DNA of 64,000 nucleotides from Alphaproteobacteria bacterium HGW-Alphaproteobacteria-18 (GTDB lineage: Bacteria > Pseudomonadota > Alphaproteobacteria > Caulobacterales > Hyphomonadaceae). Position numbers and translations under genes: made by a program. The stretch is taken from assembly GCA_002841155.1 (NCBI GenBank), contig PHEH01000009.1, positions 1-64,000 on the forward strand, written 5' to 3'. Of the stretch, positions 55,261 to 64,000 are shown one piece after another (positions within the stretch are counted from its first letter, which is position 1; every line of letters begins with the position of its first letter). The notes under the pieces were generated by a model that did no database searches, had not been told where the DNA came from, and saw nothing but the letters and a program-made list of their open reading frames with translations.

Positions 55261-55289
55261 GAACTATTATTAGTTCTAAAAAAGAACTT
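55261..55289 (+). promoter_or_regulatory. Overlapping inverted repeats GAACTA/TAGTTC/AGAACT
   Basis: GAACTA-TTAT-TAGTTC (55261-55276) is a perfect inverted repeat; TAGTTCT then pairs alternatively with AGAACTT (through 55289). The two hairpins share the middle segment, so they exclude each other. It starts right after the hydrolase stop and lies 150 bases before the TonB receptor gene, in an AT-rich stretch. Either an operator or an RNA switch. Confidence 0.5.
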
Positions 55290-55436
55290 ATGTTTTGCGT
55301 GGCCTCAGGGCAACACGCTTTAAGTAAACATATTTATTGCACCGCAGCAAACATTTCAAATGCTTGATAACCGTCTATTTAGTCCGCAAGGGCCAGACAC
55401 CGCTGGCACCGAAAAGACTAGAGGAAACTCCCGGAA

Positions 55437-57752
55437 ATGACGTTCAACAAAATGCTGATGACATCTGCATCTGCAGCTCTCATCCTGATCGCCCCCTCCT
55501 ATGCCCAGGAAGAAACCCAATCCGAAGCAAGCTCGACACGCGAATCCGCGATTGAGCGCGTGCTCGGAACTGTCACTGTCACGGCCACCAAGAAAGCGGA
55601 TGTGGAAGATGTGCAGACGGTCGCAGTGGCTATGTCCGCATACAACGCAGCCACGCTGGATGCCCTCAACGTTACGACACTCGAAAGCCTGAGCTATTCG
55701 GCCCCGAACGTCTCGCTTGACGATGTGGGCACCGCGCGCGGCACCGCCAACTTCGCCATCCGCGGCCTGGGCGTGAACTCGTCCATCCCTTCGATCGACC
55801 CAGCCGTCGGCGTGTTCGTCGATGGCGTTTACCTCGGCGTGAACAACGGCGTCGTCGTGGATATGTTCGACCTCGACAGCATCGAAGTGCTGCGCGGCCC
55901 GCAAGGCCTGCTCTTCGGCCGTAACACCACGGGCGGCGCAATTGTCGTCAACACGGCAAACCCGACCGATGAATTCTCCTTCAAGGTCCGCACCAGCATT
56001 GATGGCCCGGTCGACAGCGGCCGCGGCGGCCCGAACACCAATGTTCAGGCAATCGTTTCCGGCCCGCTGGTCGAAAACCTCCTGAACGGTAAATTCGGCG
56101 TGTCTTACAATTCCGACGAAGGTTATTTCAAAAACCAGTTCAACGGCGACAATCACGGCGAGCTGAACTCGATCACCTATCGCGGCGCGCTTGAATTCAT
56201 GCCGACCGATTCGCTGACCTTCCTCGGCAAGCTCGAATACACTGACAGCCGTTCTGATGGCCCCTCGGGCAAGAACCTCGCTTACTTCGAGCGGGACAAT
56301 TTCGACATGTCGATCAACAATCCCGGCTTTGGCGAGACCGACACGATCCTCGGATCGCTGCGCACAGATCTTGATGTCGGCTTCGGTAATGGTGTGATCA
56401 CGAACATCTTCGGCTATCGCAAGTACGAATCGACTTCGAGCAGCGATATCGATGCGACCCCGTTCACGCTGTTCCATTCCAACGCTGAGTTCGATCAGGA
56501 GCAATTCTCGAACGAGCTGCGTTACGCTGGCACCTTCGACAAGCTGGACCTGACTACCGGCCTCTACTATTTCGAGCAGACGCTCGATTACACCGAGATC
56601 CGCTTCCTGCCGACAGCGTCAGCTGCAGGCTTCTACGGCGGCGGCACCCTTGACCACACTGTGTGGGGCGCCTTCGCAAACGTAGACTACTCCATCACGG
56701 ACAAACTCATTGGCACCGTGGGTCTGCGCTATTCGGTGGAAGAGAAAGATGCTGCTGTTGTATACATTCGCCCACGTCCTGCCTGTAGCGTCATACAGGG
56801 AACGTGCGATCCAGACGGCACCAATCCTTTCATTCCTGGCGAACCCAACGGCTTCCGCGACTCCAATGAGTGGAAGAACTGGACCCCGAAAGTCGGCCTT
56901 CAGTATTTCTGGAACGACAATGTTCAGAGCTACGTTCACTATACCAAGGGCTTCCGCTCGGGTGGTTATAACTTCCGCATCACCGATTATGCCGGCTTCG
57001 CGAACATCGTGAACCAGACTGGCAGCCCCGGCTTCGACGAGGAAGAAGTAGACTCCTATGAGATCGGCTTCAAAGCTCAGAGCGCTGACGGCCGCATTCA
57101 GGTGAACGGCGCAGCGTTCATGACCGAAGTTGGTGATATGCAGCGCGAAGTTAATACGGCAGCGCCCGGCGCAGCTGTTGTGCAAAACATCATCAATACG
57201 GCCGATGCTACGATCTATGGCCTGGAGTTTGATGGCCGTGTTGTCCTGACAGATAGCCTGCTGGCATCGTTCAATGTCGGCTGGATGGATGCGGGCTATG
57301 ATAGAGTTTTCTACGACCTGAATAATGATGGTGTCGTCAATCAGGAAGACCGCAATCTCGACCTGCCCCGCGTGCCGCCCATGACCTATGGCTTTGGCCT
57401 GATCAAGGATTTCGACCTTGGCTCGGCCGGCGCTATCGTGGCCCATGCCACCTATCAGCACCGCGATCGCATCGCCTACACTGACAGCAACTTCGGTTGG
57501 ATTCAGGAAGCCGACATGGTCGATGTGAACATCACCTGGGAAACGCCAATGCAAGGTCTCTCGGCCTCCATCTACGGCAAGAACCTGCTCGACGAAGTCC
57601 AGTTCGGCAATGATACCCAACTGCCATTCCCTGGCCCGAATTCGGTCCCAGGCTCTGCGAATACGGCGTATCAAAATCAACTGTCGGGCGGCACCTTCTC
57701 GCCAATGAAGAAAGGCCGCCTGCTCGGCCTGGAACTGACTTACGTCTACTAA
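55437..57752 (+). CDS. TonB-dependent receptor
   Basis: A 771-residue outer-membrane receptor. Signal peptide LMTSASAALILIAPSYAQ; TonB-box-like GTVTVTATKKADVEDV near residue 45; plug domain LNVTTLESLSYSAPNVSLDDVGTARGTANFAIRGLG then GVFVDGVYLG and DSIEVLRGPQGLLFGRNTTGGAIVVNT near 145; a 22-stranded barrel follows, ending in GRLLGLELTYVY. The ATPGT-like plug and GVYLGVNNGVV pattern are typical of the large oligotroph receptor group. Substrate unknown. Clear terminator downstream. Confidence 0.95.
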   Translation: MTFNKMLMTSASAALILIAPSYAQEETQSEASSTRESAIERVLGTVTVTATKKADVEDVQTVAVAMSAYNAATLDALNVTTLESLSYSAPNVSLDDVGTARGTANFAIRGLGVNSSIPSIDPAVGVFVDGVYLGVNNGVVVDMFDLDSIEVLRGPQGLLFGRNTTGGAIVVNTANPTDEFSFKVRTSIDGPVDSGRGGPNTNVQAIVSGPLVENLLNGKFGVSYNSDEGYFKNQFNGDNHGELNSITYRGALEFMPTDSLTFLGKLEYTDSRSDGPSGKNLAYFERDNFDMSINNPGFGETDTILGSLRTDLDVGFGNGVITNIFGYRKYESTSSSDIDATPFTLFHSNAEFDQEQFSNELRYAGTFDKLDLTTGLYYFEQTLDYTEIRFLPTASAAGFYGGGTLDHTVWGAFANVDYSITDKLIGTVGLRYSVEEKDAAVVYIRPRPACSVIQGTCDPDGTNPFIPGEPNGFRDSNEWKNWTPKVGLQYFWNDNVQSYVHYTKGFRSGGYNFRITDYAGFANIVNQTGSPGFDEEEVDSYEIGFKAQSADGRIQVNGAAFMTEVGDMQREVNTAAPGAAVVQNIINTADATIYGLEFDGRVVLTDSLLASFNVGWMDAGYDRVFYDLNNDGVVNQEDRNLDLPRVPPMTYGFGLIKDFDLGSAGAIVAHATYQHRDRIAYTDSNFGWIQEADMVDVNITWETPMQGLSASIYGKNLLDEVQFGNDTQLPFPGPNSVPGSANTAYQNQLSGGTFSPMKKGRLLGLELTYVY

Positions 57753-57786
57753 GTCATCCTGCCCACGGGCCAGAGACACCCAATCA

Positions 57787-57812
57787 AAAGGGCGGCTTTC
57801 GGGCCGCCCTTT
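57787..57812 (+). terminator. Rho-independent terminator of the rightward TonB receptor
   Basis: AAAGGGCGGC (57787-57796) pairs with GCCGCCCTTT (57803-57812) and continues into TTTCTTTG. Strong intrinsic terminator. Confidence 0.92.
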
Positions 57813-57832
57813 TTCTTTGTCGCTAAGAAAAA

Positions 57833-57856
57833 GCGGCCCCCGTCGCCGGGGGCCGC
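57833..57856 (-). terminator. Rho-independent terminator of the leftward TonB receptor
   Basis: GCGGCCCCC (57833-57841) pairs with GGGGGCCGC (57848-57856); on the leftward strand TTTTTCTTAG follows. With the rightward terminator it separates the convergent receptor genes. Confidence 0.9.
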
Positions 57857-57888
57857 CTCAAAGAATATCTATCCGAAGGTGCCGTCTG

Positions 57889-60777
57889 TCAGTCGCCAGC
57901 GCCGAAACGCTTGGTCACGCTGATCTTGAAGGTACGCCCGAACGGGTTGTGTGTGTAGGGATCATAATTCAGATCAAATGCCGCGAACGGGGGATCTTCA
58001 TCCGTAACGTTAACAACACCAAGGCCGAGATCGAACTCGAACGGAGCCTTCCAGTTGTAGAAAAGATCGAAAGTTGTCTGTGAATCGATCTTTTCACCAA
58101 CCCCGCCACGCGCCGCAGGTGCCCGCTCATCGGCATAGCTGTCGATGTGACGCATCACCGCCCGGAGATTGTGATCCCCGACCGCATAATTGGCAAACAC
58201 ATTGGCTTTCCATTGCGGCATTGAGCGGGTGAAGTTCGACCGGTTGAACTGGCCGACATAATCGCCGCCACCGATCGAAACACCCTCAACAAAGTAAGGC
58301 GCCACATCATACTCGATGATGTAGGTGGCATCGAGACCAACAGAAATCTCACCCCCCATCGGTGCACCACCAAAAGTATTGGCCAAGCGAAGGTCGAGAC
58401 CGGATGTCTTTATGTTCGGACCATTCACTACACCCGTCCGCACACGCGCAATATCAGATCCGGCGGCCGGTGTCCCGGTTCCGGTAATAATATTGTTAGG
58501 GTCATTGAAGGTAATCCGGCTGAGGATCGGGGCCGAAAGATCCCCTGCCCGCAGGGCAGCTACAGCAGCGGCCACAATGTTCGACTGTTCTTCAACGATG
58601 ATGGGATCGTCGAAGTCGAAATTGTAGTAGTCCAGCGACGCATTGAAACCGCCTTGCTGGAAGAGGGCCCCGAAGTTGAAGCTGAACGCCGATTCAGGCT
58701 TGAGGTTCGGATTTCCGAACTGATCGATCGCCTTGAAGGCAGACGCAGCAGAAACGAACTGCAAGGTCGTACCCACACCGTCCAGCTGGTTCAGGGTCGG
58801 CCCCCGGAAGGATGTTTGAGCTGAGCCGCGAAGGGCAAAGCTGTCATTCACCTGCCACTTGGCCGCGACCTTGGGGTCAAATGTTGAGCCAATAGAGCCA
58901 CCATAATCCTCGTAGCGGACCGCAACCTGCATATCCAGGTTGTCATAAAGCGGAACCTGAAGCTCGCCAAAGACAGCATAGATTGTCTGCTCCCTATCGA
59001 CAGCATTTGTGCCGGCAAGGAAGGAATACGGACCTGTGCCGCCTGGACCAGGCGTAACGCTCAAGTCAGTAAGTGCTGACGGCTCCACCTTGAAACTTTC
59101 CCGGCGGACCTGAGCCCCTGCGGCCCAACCGATTGCGCCGCCTGAAGCCTGGACATTGCTTGTGCCTGAGAACACAGCGTCGAACACCAGCAGGTCGGTC
59201 GTCGCCGTGGTTTCACTCGCATCAGTCAGCCATTCGGCAAGCGTAACCGAGTTTTCAAGACCAGGCACATAACCTGGGTTTTGCGCGCCGGTAACTGCAT
59301 TGGCAGCAATGCCGTTGGAGAACGGATTGTAGTATTCGCATGCCCCAGCCCCTGCTGTCAGTGTTCCGGTATATCCGGCTGCATACGGTACAGTGCCCGT
59401 AGCTGGGTCAAATCCCGTATTGGGATCAGTACAGACACCAAAACCACGAAGCGCTGACGTCAGGCCCGTAATGTAAGTGTCGTTGGTGCTGCGATACCCT
59501 TCAGTCGTCGAGTAGGAGAGGCCCAGATCATAGTTGGTGTTGTTCTCGAAGCTGCCGGTAAGCGAGCCTGAGCCACGCCAGGTATTATAGTCCCGGCTGC
59601 CTTCCTGAGCCCCGCCGGTACCTGGGAAACCACCCAAACCGAAGGATCGCCCAATAAACAGGGCAGCAACGGTGCCTGCTGGAAACGCGCCTGGATTGTC
59701 TGCCATATATTGCTGGAACGCCGGATGACTTGCGAGAACGACCTGATTGGTCAGCACCTGCGGCGGATAGGAAGGTGATGTTTTCCAGGTCGGAACATCC
59801 GTCTGCGCATACATCAGCTCAAGGTGCAGCTCTGCGCCATTGCCGAGCTGCCGATTGTATTCCGTCAGGAACTGGAACCGCTCTTCTTCTTCAACCAGAT
59901 TGTCGAACTGGGTGAAGTTGAAAACACATGTCGGGGCCAGCGTGCCACCGAGAGGAACACAGCCCACGTCATTCACGTTTGCTGCCAGCGGTGTCAGGCC
60001 AGTTGCGCCTACACCGAGAGGAACAAAGCGCCCCGGATTGGAAATCGCAGACCACCCTCCGACCGGATTGTTGGCGTAAGGCTGAATGCCCCAGTCCTTT
60101 TCATTGATGGCAACTTCACTGCGAAACTGGTATCCAACCGATGTAACCCAGCTGAAATTGGAGCCCTGCAAGCCATAGGCGGCGGAGATGTCATACTCCC
60201 CGTCTGTGCCTTCGAAGGTTTGGTAGGATCCCCCGATCTCGAACCCTTTGAGATCGTCCCGGGTTATGAAGTTGACGACGCCAGCGATTGCATCAGACCC
60301 GTAAAGGGCCGCAGCACCGTCCTTGAGAACCTCAATGCGTCCAATCGCGATGGACGGAATGCTGTTCGTGTCGACAAACAGCTGCGCCTGTTCGCCAATT
60401 GAATATGGGTGAAATGTATGACGCCGCCCGTTTATGAGTACGAGCGTCCGCGCGGGCCCCAGACCACGAAGGTTCACGTTTGACGTGCCTTCCAGGCCGT
60501 TTGAGGCAAACTGGTTGGTTTGACCATCCACACCGGACGAGACGCCCAGGTTCCGGATCAGTTCGGTCACAGATGGCTTGCCCTCAAGAACAAGGTCAGC
60601 CGCGGTCAGCACGTCGACTGGCAGGGCCGCATCTTCCGGGCTGCCCTTGATATAGGAGCCCGTGACCGTCACCGTGCTAAGCTTGCGCTCACCATCATCC
60701 TGTTGTGCATGCGCCCCCAAAACGCCGCTCAGCGCAATTGCTGAGGCGCAAAGGAGCACTCCTTTGAAATGCTTCAT
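57889..60777 (-). CDS. TonB-dependent receptor (large, plug-barrel)
   Basis: A 962-residue outer-membrane receptor. Signal peptide GVLLCASAIALSGVLGAHAQ; TonB-box-like STVTVTGSYIKGSPEDAALPVDVLTAADL near residue 35; plug with VTELIRNLGVSSGVDGQTNQFASNGLEGTSNVNLRGLGPARTLVLINGRRH and IAIGRIEVLKDGAAALYGSDAIAGVVNFITR near 155; barrel ends NPFGRTFKISVTKRFGAGD. NLRGLG with RRH and the ALYGSDAIAGVVN motif match the SusC-unlike 'iron complex/large substrate' receptors abundant in Hyphomonas and Caulobacter. Substrate unknown. Confidence 0.95.
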   Translation of the reverse strand: MKHFKGVLLCASAIALSGVLGAHAQQDDGERKLSTVTVTGSYIKGSPEDAALPVDVLTAADLVLEGKPSVTELIRNLGVSSGVDGQTNQFASNGLEGTSNVNLRGLGPARTLVLINGRRHTFHPYSIGEQAQLFVDTNSIPSIAIGRIEVLKDGAAALYGSDAIAGVVNFITRDDLKGFEIGGSYQTFEGTDGEYDISAAYGLQGSNFSWVTSVGYQFRSEVAINEKDWGIQPYANNPVGGWSAISNPGRFVPLGVGATGLTPLAANVNDVGCVPLGGTLAPTCVFNFTQFDNLVEEEERFQFLTEYNRQLGNGAELHLELMYAQTDVPTWKTSPSYPPQVLTNQVVLASHPAFQQYMADNPGAFPAGTVAALFIGRSFGLGGFPGTGGAQEGSRDYNTWRGSGSLTGSFENNTNYDLGLSYSTTEGYRSTNDTYITGLTSALRGFGVCTDPNTGFDPATGTVPYAAGYTGTLTAGAGACEYYNPFSNGIAANAVTGAQNPGYVPGLENSVTLAEWLTDASETTATTDLLVFDAVFSGTSNVQASGGAIGWAAGAQVRRESFKVEPSALTDLSVTPGPGGTGPYSFLAGTNAVDREQTIYAVFGELQVPLYDNLDMQVAVRYEDYGGSIGSTFDPKVAAKWQVNDSFALRGSAQTSFRGPTLNQLDGVGTTLQFVSAASAFKAIDQFGNPNLKPESAFSFNFGALFQQGGFNASLDYYNFDFDDPIIVEEQSNIVAAAVAALRAGDLSAPILSRITFNDPNNIITGTGTPAAGSDIARVRTGVVNGPNIKTSGLDLRLANTFGGAPMGGEISVGLDATYIIEYDVAPYFVEGVSIGGGDYVGQFNRSNFTRSMPQWKANVFANYAVGDHNLRAVMRHIDSYADERAPAARGGVGEKIDSQTTFDLFYNWKAPFEFDLGLGVVNVTDEDPPFAAFDLNYDPYTHNPFGRTFKISVTKRFGAGD

Positions 60778-60964
60778 TCGTTTCCTCCCGTTTTAACCGG
60801 TCCAGGCGCAAGCTTTTGCCGCTTGTCATTGATTGGACACATCTCACTCTTATGCGGTATTGCGAGGCCGCAAAGGGGTGACTTGTGCTGCGCCGCTGCA
60901 TACAAAAAAAGAACCTTTGTGCGCCGTCTCACATCCTCTGCCCACCCACAACCTGGTGTAGTTC

Positions 60965-62392
60965 ATGCAGAACAGCTCTCCGGAACAGGCTCCGTCTTCA
61001 CGTCCGCCCTTTCTTCGCATTGCGGAATCTTTCGCCGATGCTGTGGCGCCAGCAGATTTTCCCGCCGCCCTGTTGCGTTGGCGCAACCAGCGCTGGGCAA
61101 ATGAAACAGGCTTGGGAGAACTCTCCGATGAGGCATGGATCGCGCATTTCGCGCGCTTTGCCCCCCTGCCGGGAAACCTGCCGCAACCGCTGGCCATGCG
61201 CTATCATGGCCACCAGTTCGGGACCTACAATCCCCAGCTGGGAGACGGACGCGGGTTCCTCTTTGCCCAGATCAGAGATCGGTCTGGCCGCCTCCTTGAC
61301 CTTGGCACGAAAGGGTCTGGTCAAACGCCCTGGTCGCGCCAGGGAGATGGACGGCTGACCCTAAAGGGCGGCGTCCGCGAGATCCTGGCGGCGAACTATC
61401 TGGAAGCCCTTGGCGTCAATACGTCAAAAGCCTTCAGCCTGGTTGAGACCGGCGAGCAGCTCAGCCGCAATGACGAGCCCTCCCCCACCCGCGCCTCCGT
61501 GCTTGTCCGTCTCTCCCACAGCCATGTCCGCTTCGGCACCTTCCAGCGCTGCGCCTGGATGGAGGATCGCGAGAGCATGGCGCGTCTTGTCGAGTATTGC
61601 GTCGCAGAATTCTATCCCGGCGCCGAGGATGCGGACATGGCCCGCAAGACCTGCAACTTGCTGGAAAATATCGCCGTCGTAACCGGCCGCATGATCGGCC
61701 AATGGATGGCCGCTGGTTTCGTGCACGGTGTCATGAATACCGACAATTTCAATATCACGGGCGAGACCTTCGATTTCGGCCCCTGGCGCTTCCTGCCCGT
61801 ATCTGACCCGAATTTTACCGCCGCCTATTTCGATGCACAGGGCCTTTACCGCTTCGGCCGCCAACCCGTGCAGGGCGGATGGGCGCTCCAGCAGCTCGCC
61901 TCGTCCATGCTCCTCCTTGCCGAGGCAGACGACCTTGCCAGGGCACTGGTCCCTTATGAGGCCGCCTATCGCGAGAGCTTTTCTGCCCACACGCACACCC
62001 TGCTCGGCCTGAAGCCAAGCGGTGACACCGCCACGGACATTCCGTTTCTTCAGACACTCTATTCCTGGATGACCGAAAGCGGCGCGAACTGGCCGCAGAC
62101 ATTCTTTGACTGGTTCGGCGGCCCCGCCAGCGTGGCCCGCGCCGCTGCCTCCCCTCAGTCCGACCTCTACGCGGACGCAGCCTTTGCGCCCGTCCGCGCC
62201 GCCCTGATGGACCGCGATCCAGAACGCCCCGAACGCCTTGCCAATTCCTATTTCCTGGAGCCGGCGCCCGTCAGCCTCGTTGTCGAGGAGGTTGAAGCGC
62301 TATGGTCGCCGATTGCCGAGGCCGATGACTGGTCCCTGTTCGACGCCAAGATCCGCCATATCGAACAAGCGCGCCGCGCCCTGGCACTTTAA
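60965..62392 (+). CDS. selO: Protein adenylyltransferase SelO (YdiU)
   Basis: A 475-residue pseudokinase-fold enzyme that transfers AMP from ATP to Ser, Thr or Tyr of target proteins, linked to redox stress. Motifs: YHGHQFGTYNPQLGDGRGFLFAQ near residue 80, DLGTKGSGQTPWSRQGDGRLTLKGGVREILAANYLEALG near 115, RASVLVRLSHSHVRFGTFQ near 178, and the metal/catalytic VHGVMNTDNFNITGETFDFGPWRF near 255. Length equals the bacterial family. It is divergent from the large TonB receptor. It is single-gene, 67 bases before the CoA transferase gene. Confidence 0.95.
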   Translation: MQNSSPEQAPSSRPPFLRIAESFADAVAPADFPAALLRWRNQRWANETGLGELSDEAWIAHFARFAPLPGNLPQPLAMRYHGHQFGTYNPQLGDGRGFLFAQIRDRSGRLLDLGTKGSGQTPWSRQGDGRLTLKGGVREILAANYLEALGVNTSKAFSLVETGEQLSRNDEPSPTRASVLVRLSHSHVRFGTFQRCAWMEDRESMARLVEYCVAEFYPGAEDADMARKTCNLLENIAVVTGRMIGQWMAAGFVHGVMNTDNFNITGETFDFGPWRFLPVSDPNFTAAYFDAQGLYRFGRQPVQGGWALQQLASSMLLLAEADDLARALVPYEAAYRESFSAHTHTLLGLKPSGDTATDIPFLQTLYSWMTESGANWPQTFFDWFGGPASVARAAASPQSDLYADAAFAPVRAALMDRDPERPERLANSYFLEPAPVSLVVEEVEALWSPIAEADDWSLFDAKIRHIEQARRALAL

Positions 62393-62459
62393 CGCTGGGG
62401 AATGCCTTGATCTTCGTGTCGGCCTACGGGCACTTACCCGAAAAATATGGAGGCCCTTA

Positions 62460-63635
62460 ATGACCGATAAGTCCCGCCCCGGCCCGCTCTCCGGTATCCG
62501 CATCGTCGATATGAGCACCGTTGTGCTCGGACCGTTTGCGACGCTGATCCTCGCCGATCTCGGGGCAGAGGTCATCAAGATCGAGCCTCCCAAAAAGCGC
62601 GATACGATGCGCTATGCGGGCGCCTCGCCTACCGGCGATCTCGGCCCGATCTATATGGCGCTCAATCGCAACAAGCGTGCGTTGACGCTTGATGCGAAGA
62701 CGCCTGAAGGCAAAGCTGCCCTCACTGAGCTTTTGAAAACAGCAGACTGCTTCTTCCACAATGTGCGCCTTGCCGGCATGGAACGGCTCGGCCTTGGCTA
62801 TGAGCAGGTCAAGGCGCTGAAGGAAGACATCGTCTATGTCCATTGCGCCGGCTTTGGCAAAGGCGGCCCCTATGAACATCGTCAGGCCTATGACGACCTC
62901 ATTCAGGGCGCCTCAGGCTTTGCCGCCCTCAACGCTCTGCGTTCGGGCGAGCGGCCGGAATACGCCCCCTCCCTCGTCGCCGACAAGACAGCGGGCCTCT
63001 TTGCGACCTACGCAACCCTCGCCGCGCTTTTCCATCGCGCCCGCACCGGCAAGGGCCAGTTCGTGCAGGTGCCGATGCTGGAAAGCTTCACCTTCTTCAA
63101 CATGGTGGAAAACCTCTACGGCGAGACCTTCCTGCCAGGCAATGGCAAGCTCGCCTATACGCGCTCGGTCAACCCAAATCGCCGTCCCTACCCCACCAAG
63201 GACGGCTTCATCGGCCTTGTTCCGTATTCGGATGAGCAGTGGGAAAAGTTCTTCCAGATCGGCGGAATGCCGGACATCTTCAAAGATCCGCGCTTTTCCA
63301 CTTATCAGGCACGCACCGAAAATGTCGGCGAGCTTTACGCCCTTATCGAAAAGGTGAGTGCGACGAAGACAACAGCCGACTGGCTGGAGCTGATGGACAA
63401 GGCCGACATCCCGGCCATGCGCTACAATACTATGGCCGAGGTGCTGACCGATCCACATCTGGTGGCAACCGGCTTCTTCACCGAAGCAGACCACCCCGAA
63501 GCGGGCAAGTATCGCACCATGCGCCACCCGGTCCATTTCTCCGAGACGCCAGCCAGCCTGCGCCTGCCGCCCCCGAGGCCCGGCGCTGATACAGAAAGCA
63601 TTCTGGAGAGCCTCGGCCTCGGCGCCGAGGGATAA
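62460..63635 (+). CDS. CaiB/BaiF-family CoA transferase
   Basis: A 391-residue class III CoA transferase. LSGIRIVDMSTVVLGPFATLILADLGAEVIKIEPPKKRDTMR opens it; KAALTELLKTADCFFHNVRLAGMERLGLGYEQVKALKEDIVYVHCAGFG follows; the catalytic Asp is in RQAYDDLIQGASGFAAL near residue 145. It moves CoA between a carboxylic acid and a thioester; substrates are unknown. ATG 62460 has GGAGG upstream; the longer frame runs back into selO. Its stop abuts the opposing YebC-like gene. Confidence 0.93.
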   Translation: MTDKSRPGPLSGIRIVDMSTVVLGPFATLILADLGAEVIKIEPPKKRDTMRYAGASPTGDLGPIYMALNRNKRALTLDAKTPEGKAALTELLKTADCFFHNVRLAGMERLGLGYEQVKALKEDIVYVHCAGFGKGGPYEHRQAYDDLIQGASGFAALNALRSGERPEYAPSLVADKTAGLFATYATLAALFHRARTGKGQFVQVPMLESFTFFNMVENLYGETFLPGNGKLAYTRSVNPNRRPYPTKDGFIGLVPYSDEQWEKFFQIGGMPDIFKDPRFSTYQARTENVGELYALIEKVSATKTTADWLELMDKADIPAMRYNTMAEVLTDPHLVATGFFTEADHPEAGKYRTMRHPVHFSETPASLRLPPPRPGADTESILESLGLGAEG

Positions 63636-64000
63636 TCAGCCCCCGGAGAGACGCGCCATCTCGTCTTCGGAGAGCTCCGAATTGTCATACACGCTCTGAA
63701 CGTCATCAAGCTCGTCGAGCACGTCGAGCATTTTCATCAGCTGGTCAGCCGCCTCGCCCGAGACAGGCGTGGTGACTTTCGGCTTCCAGATGATCTTGGC
63801 CGCTACCGGTTCAATCTTGCTGCCGAACGTCTCCGCCAGGGCCGTGGATACCGCCGCGAAATCTTCCCGCGCCGTATAGATCCAGTGGCCTTCCTCGCTG
63901 GACTCCACATCCTGGGCGCCCGCCATGATCGCCGCTTCCATCACCTCATCTGCCGTCCCGGCGCTGGCCGGATATTCAATTTCTCCAAGCTGGTCGAAAT
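63636..64000 (-). CDS. YebC/PmpR family regulator (3' part; start outside window)
   Basis: The last 121 codons of a YebC/PmpR protein; its 5' part lies beyond the window end. Visible: FDQLGEIEYPASAGTADEVMEAAIMAGAQDVE, EDFAAVSTALAETFGSKIEPVAAKIIWKPKVTTPVSG and ADQLMKMLDVLDELDDVQSVYDNSELSEDEMARL, matching the family C terminus. YebC proteins act as DNA-binding regulators or, in recent work, translation factors for difficult motifs. Often next to ruvC; that cannot be checked here. Incomplete. Confidence 0.9.
   Translation of the reverse strand, partial: FDQLGEIEYPASAGTADEVMEAAIMAGAQDVESSEEGHWIYTAREDFAAVSTALAETFGSKIEPVAAKIIWKPKVTTPVSGEAADQLMKMLDVLDELDDVQSVYDNSELSEDEMARLSGG

Overview
The window looks like chromosomal DNA of a GC-rich, aerobic, Gram-negative alphaproteobacterium, most likely of the Hyphomonadaceae (Hyphomonas-like). 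This is an inference from gene content: an ECF11-type sigma factor with a ChrR-like partner, DUF1150 and TIGR02300 proteins, an lptC-lptA-lptB-rpoN cluster, intracellular PHB depolymerase, an S1 protein with an alphaproteobacterial helix-hairpin-helix tail, and large TonB-dependent receptors. I see no rRNA, CRISPR array, transposase or intact prophage. Coding density is high on both strands, with one tRNA gene (Ala, anticodon GGC).

Layout. 0-12 kb: quinone oxidoreductase, isoaspartyl peptidase, a SPOUT methyltransferase, the ECF sigma/ChrR pair, an IalB-like secreted protein, an OmpA lipoprotein, rlmN, a membrane-anchored spermidine-synthase-like protein, small enzymes, and an ArsR-SRPBCC pair with two operator-like palindromes. 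12-15.5 kb: a TPP riboswitch leads a DUF1801-thiC operon; an AT-rich orphan gene follows thiC, bounded by a REP-like hairpin. 15.5-20.4 kb: DUF4168 protein, rpoN, lptB, lptA, lptC, RNase D. 20.4-24.5 kb: YaiI-type protein, a diheme cytochrome lipoprotein with a parallel beta-helix lipoprotein, DUF1150, a 10-bp-period TGTCC array, tRNA-Ala and a very acidic TIGR02300 protein. 24.6-31 kb: aroA, an OYE-type oxidoreductase, cmk, rpsA, ihfB, mscL. 31-36 kb: a probable zinc-uptake locus (DUF2796 protein, ABC ATPase, FtsX-type permease, DUF3299 protein, HAD phosphatase) divergent from a ZIP transporter, with a Zur-like box between. 36-45 kb: Lrp/cysteine-synthase-like pair, PHB depolymerase, CHAD protein, beta-propeller phytase, DNA-3-methyladenine glycosylase, iron alcohol dehydrogenase. 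45-55 kb: OmpW, fused oligopeptide ABC ATPase, threonine ammonia-lyase, tandem FKBP lipoprotein, cysQ, glmM, feruloyl-CoA-synthase-like ligase, HSL-family hydrolase. 55-64 kb: two opposed TonB-dependent receptors, SelO, a CaiB-type CoA transferase, and the 3' part of a YebC/PmpR gene cut by the window edge.

Most of the window is ordinary housekeeping and metabolism. The parts most worth a second look are regulatory or architectural: the riboswitch whose P1 stem appears to include the Shine-Dalgarno sequence of a DUF1801 gene; the TGTCC array beside tRNA-Ala; the S1-HhH fusion; the ChrR-like protein without its N-terminal zinc ligands; the zinc locus; and the AT-rich orphan gene behind thiC. 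I did not find a clearly new multi-gene system. The beta-helix/diheme-cytochrome pair is the best candidate for a poorly understood one. All family assignments come from reading the translated sequences; no database search was run.
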